Shown: positions 13,633 to 14,210 of the stretch, in pieces
Layout of the letters: every line of letters starts with the position of its first letter
How positions within the stretch are numbered: position 1 is the first letter of the stretch
Source of the DNA: CAG-390 sp045633005
GTDB lineage: Bacteria > Bacillota > Clostridia > Oscillospirales > CAG-272
NCBI GenBank assembly: GCA_045633005.1
Contig: JAZQXT010000037.1
Span: 1 to 14,210, forward strand
Reading direction: 5' to 3'
DNA: 14,210 nucleotides
Made by a program: the position numbers and the translations under genes
The notes under the pieces: model-generated
Database searches by the model: none
Told to the model about the DNA's origin: nothing
Seen by the model: the letters and a program-made list of their open reading frames with translations, nothing else

Positions 13633-14210
13633 TTATCCGTTTACTATTCCGCCGTGGGCGATTTTGTGGCTGAACGGGAGCAAAAGTCCCTCGGCGGGAA
13701 GCTCGGAGCTTCTTTTTTCAAGCTCGTCGCAAAGGTCCTCCCTTGCCATCGTGAACGCCACGGGAATGCCCATAGCCTCGGCAACTCCGAGCGCGTAGGG
13801 CGTTGCGGATACCACGCTGTCGGCGGTGCTGTTTGCACCGAGCGCGGGGTTGTTGAGTATCGCCGTGAAAGCCAAGCCGCACGCCGCCTCTATCTCACGA
13901 AGCACCTCCACGGTGTCCGCGACGGTGCGCGTAAGCGGGCGGTAGGGATTTATGACCGCAAGCATATCGTAGCTTCCCTCCTCTTTGAGAGCGGGAACGT
14001 AGCGACCGAGCGCAAGCGCGCCGCGGTCGTCGCCGCCAACGTCGATAACGGCGCGAACGTCGCGCCTTTCGGTTATCGAGTACGCCGCACCGGGAAGCGC
14101 GGGAACGTCCACGTTAGTGCCTGCAAAATCCGACGCTACCATCTCCACCCCAAGCGAGCGAAGAAGCTCTGCCGAGTCGGTGGTAAGTCGGATCGTAGCC
14201 ATGTCGTTCT
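13633..14210 (-). CDS. ParA/MinD-like nucleotide-binding protein, C-terminal part (cut by window edge)
   Basis: The frame stays open to the right edge. The ATG at 14202 has no ribosome binding site in the visible bases, and the residues after it (LTTDSAELLRSLGVEMVASDFAGTNVDVPALP) look like the middle of a protein. This matches my recollection of clostridial CobQ/CobB/MinD/ParA-domain proteins, where a P-loop and a DLD-type segment come earlier. Other recognisable parts are VIDVGGDDRGALALGRY, NPYRPLTRTVADTVEVLREIE and ILNNPALGANSTA, consistent with a SIMIBI-type NTPase fold. The P-loop itself would be outside the window. Its cellular role is unknown; location beside the VOR operon, but with a separate terminator, gives only weak linkage. 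Confidence 0.75.
   Translation of the reverse strand, partial: NDMATIRLTTDSAELLRSLGVEMVASDFAGTNVDVPALPGAAYSITERRDVRAVIDVGGDDRGALALGRYVPALKEEGSYDMLAVINPYRPLTRTVADTVEVLREIEAACGLAFTAILNNPALGANSTADSVVSATPYALGVAEAMGIPVAFTMAREDLCDELEKRSSELPAEGLLLPFSHKIAHGGIVNG

Overview
The window looks like chromosome of an anaerobic Clostridia-type Firmicute, probably an uncultured gut lineage. The grounds are AAGGAG-type ribosome binding sites, tight operons, GC-rich genes beside very AT-rich promoters, a four-subunit ferredoxin-dependent 2-oxoacid oxidoreductase, a BspA-type leucine-rich-repeat protein, an ECF-transporter S component and a YmdB-type phosphodiesterase. The genus cannot be named from the sequence. 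There are 15 protein-coding genes, one cut by the right edge. I see no rRNA, tRNA, CRISPR array, transposase or prophage gene. Layout: (1) Positions 1-430 hold no gene. They contain several hairpins, a strong intrinsic terminator (215-250) and an array of eight small hairpins joined by a near-constant ATATCACT linker (258-434). (2) A four-gene minus-strand operon, 4787 to 431, encodes a ribulokinase-like FGGY sugar kinase, an orphan PTS EIIC-like permease, a one-helix membrane-anchored protein of unknown function and serine O-acetyltransferase (CysE). It starts from a consensus promoter (TTGACA, 17 bp, TATAAT at 4819-4847), and its 3' end runs into the hairpin array. (3) The divergent intergenic region 4788-5172 carries that promoter, a degenerate tandem repeat of about 20 bp with strong C-over-G skew, one solitary copy of the hairpin/ATATCACT element, and a promoter for the plus-strand operon. 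(4) The plus-strand operon 5173-7862 encodes a two-helix membrane protein, a membrane-anchored leucine-rich-repeat protein, an ECF S component and a YmdB-family phosphodiesterase, with junctions of +2, -4 and +1 bases. (5) A shared bidirectional terminator at 7877-7906 separates it from the convergent operon. (6) The seven-gene minus-strand operon 13513 to 7911 encodes ferredoxin, alpha, beta and gamma subunits of a VOR/KOR-type 2-oxoacid:ferredoxin oxidoreductase, an XRE-cupin regulator, an AMP-forming acyl-CoA synthetase and a water-type aquaporin. Its promoter is at 13556-13584. (7) At the right edge is the C-terminal part of a ParA/MinD-like nucleotide-binding protein, ending at its own terminator. 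How the genes may work together: the oxidoreductase and acyl-CoA ligase share the acyl-CoA intermediate. Together they could either degrade 2-oxoacids to acids plus reduced ferredoxin, or activate acids and reductively carboxylate them to 2-oxoacids for amino-acid synthesis. The kinase and EIIC-like gene suggest uptake of a free sugar followed by ATP-dependent phosphorylation, because no EIIA or EIIB is present. The least explained item is the hairpin array with its dispersed solitary copy.
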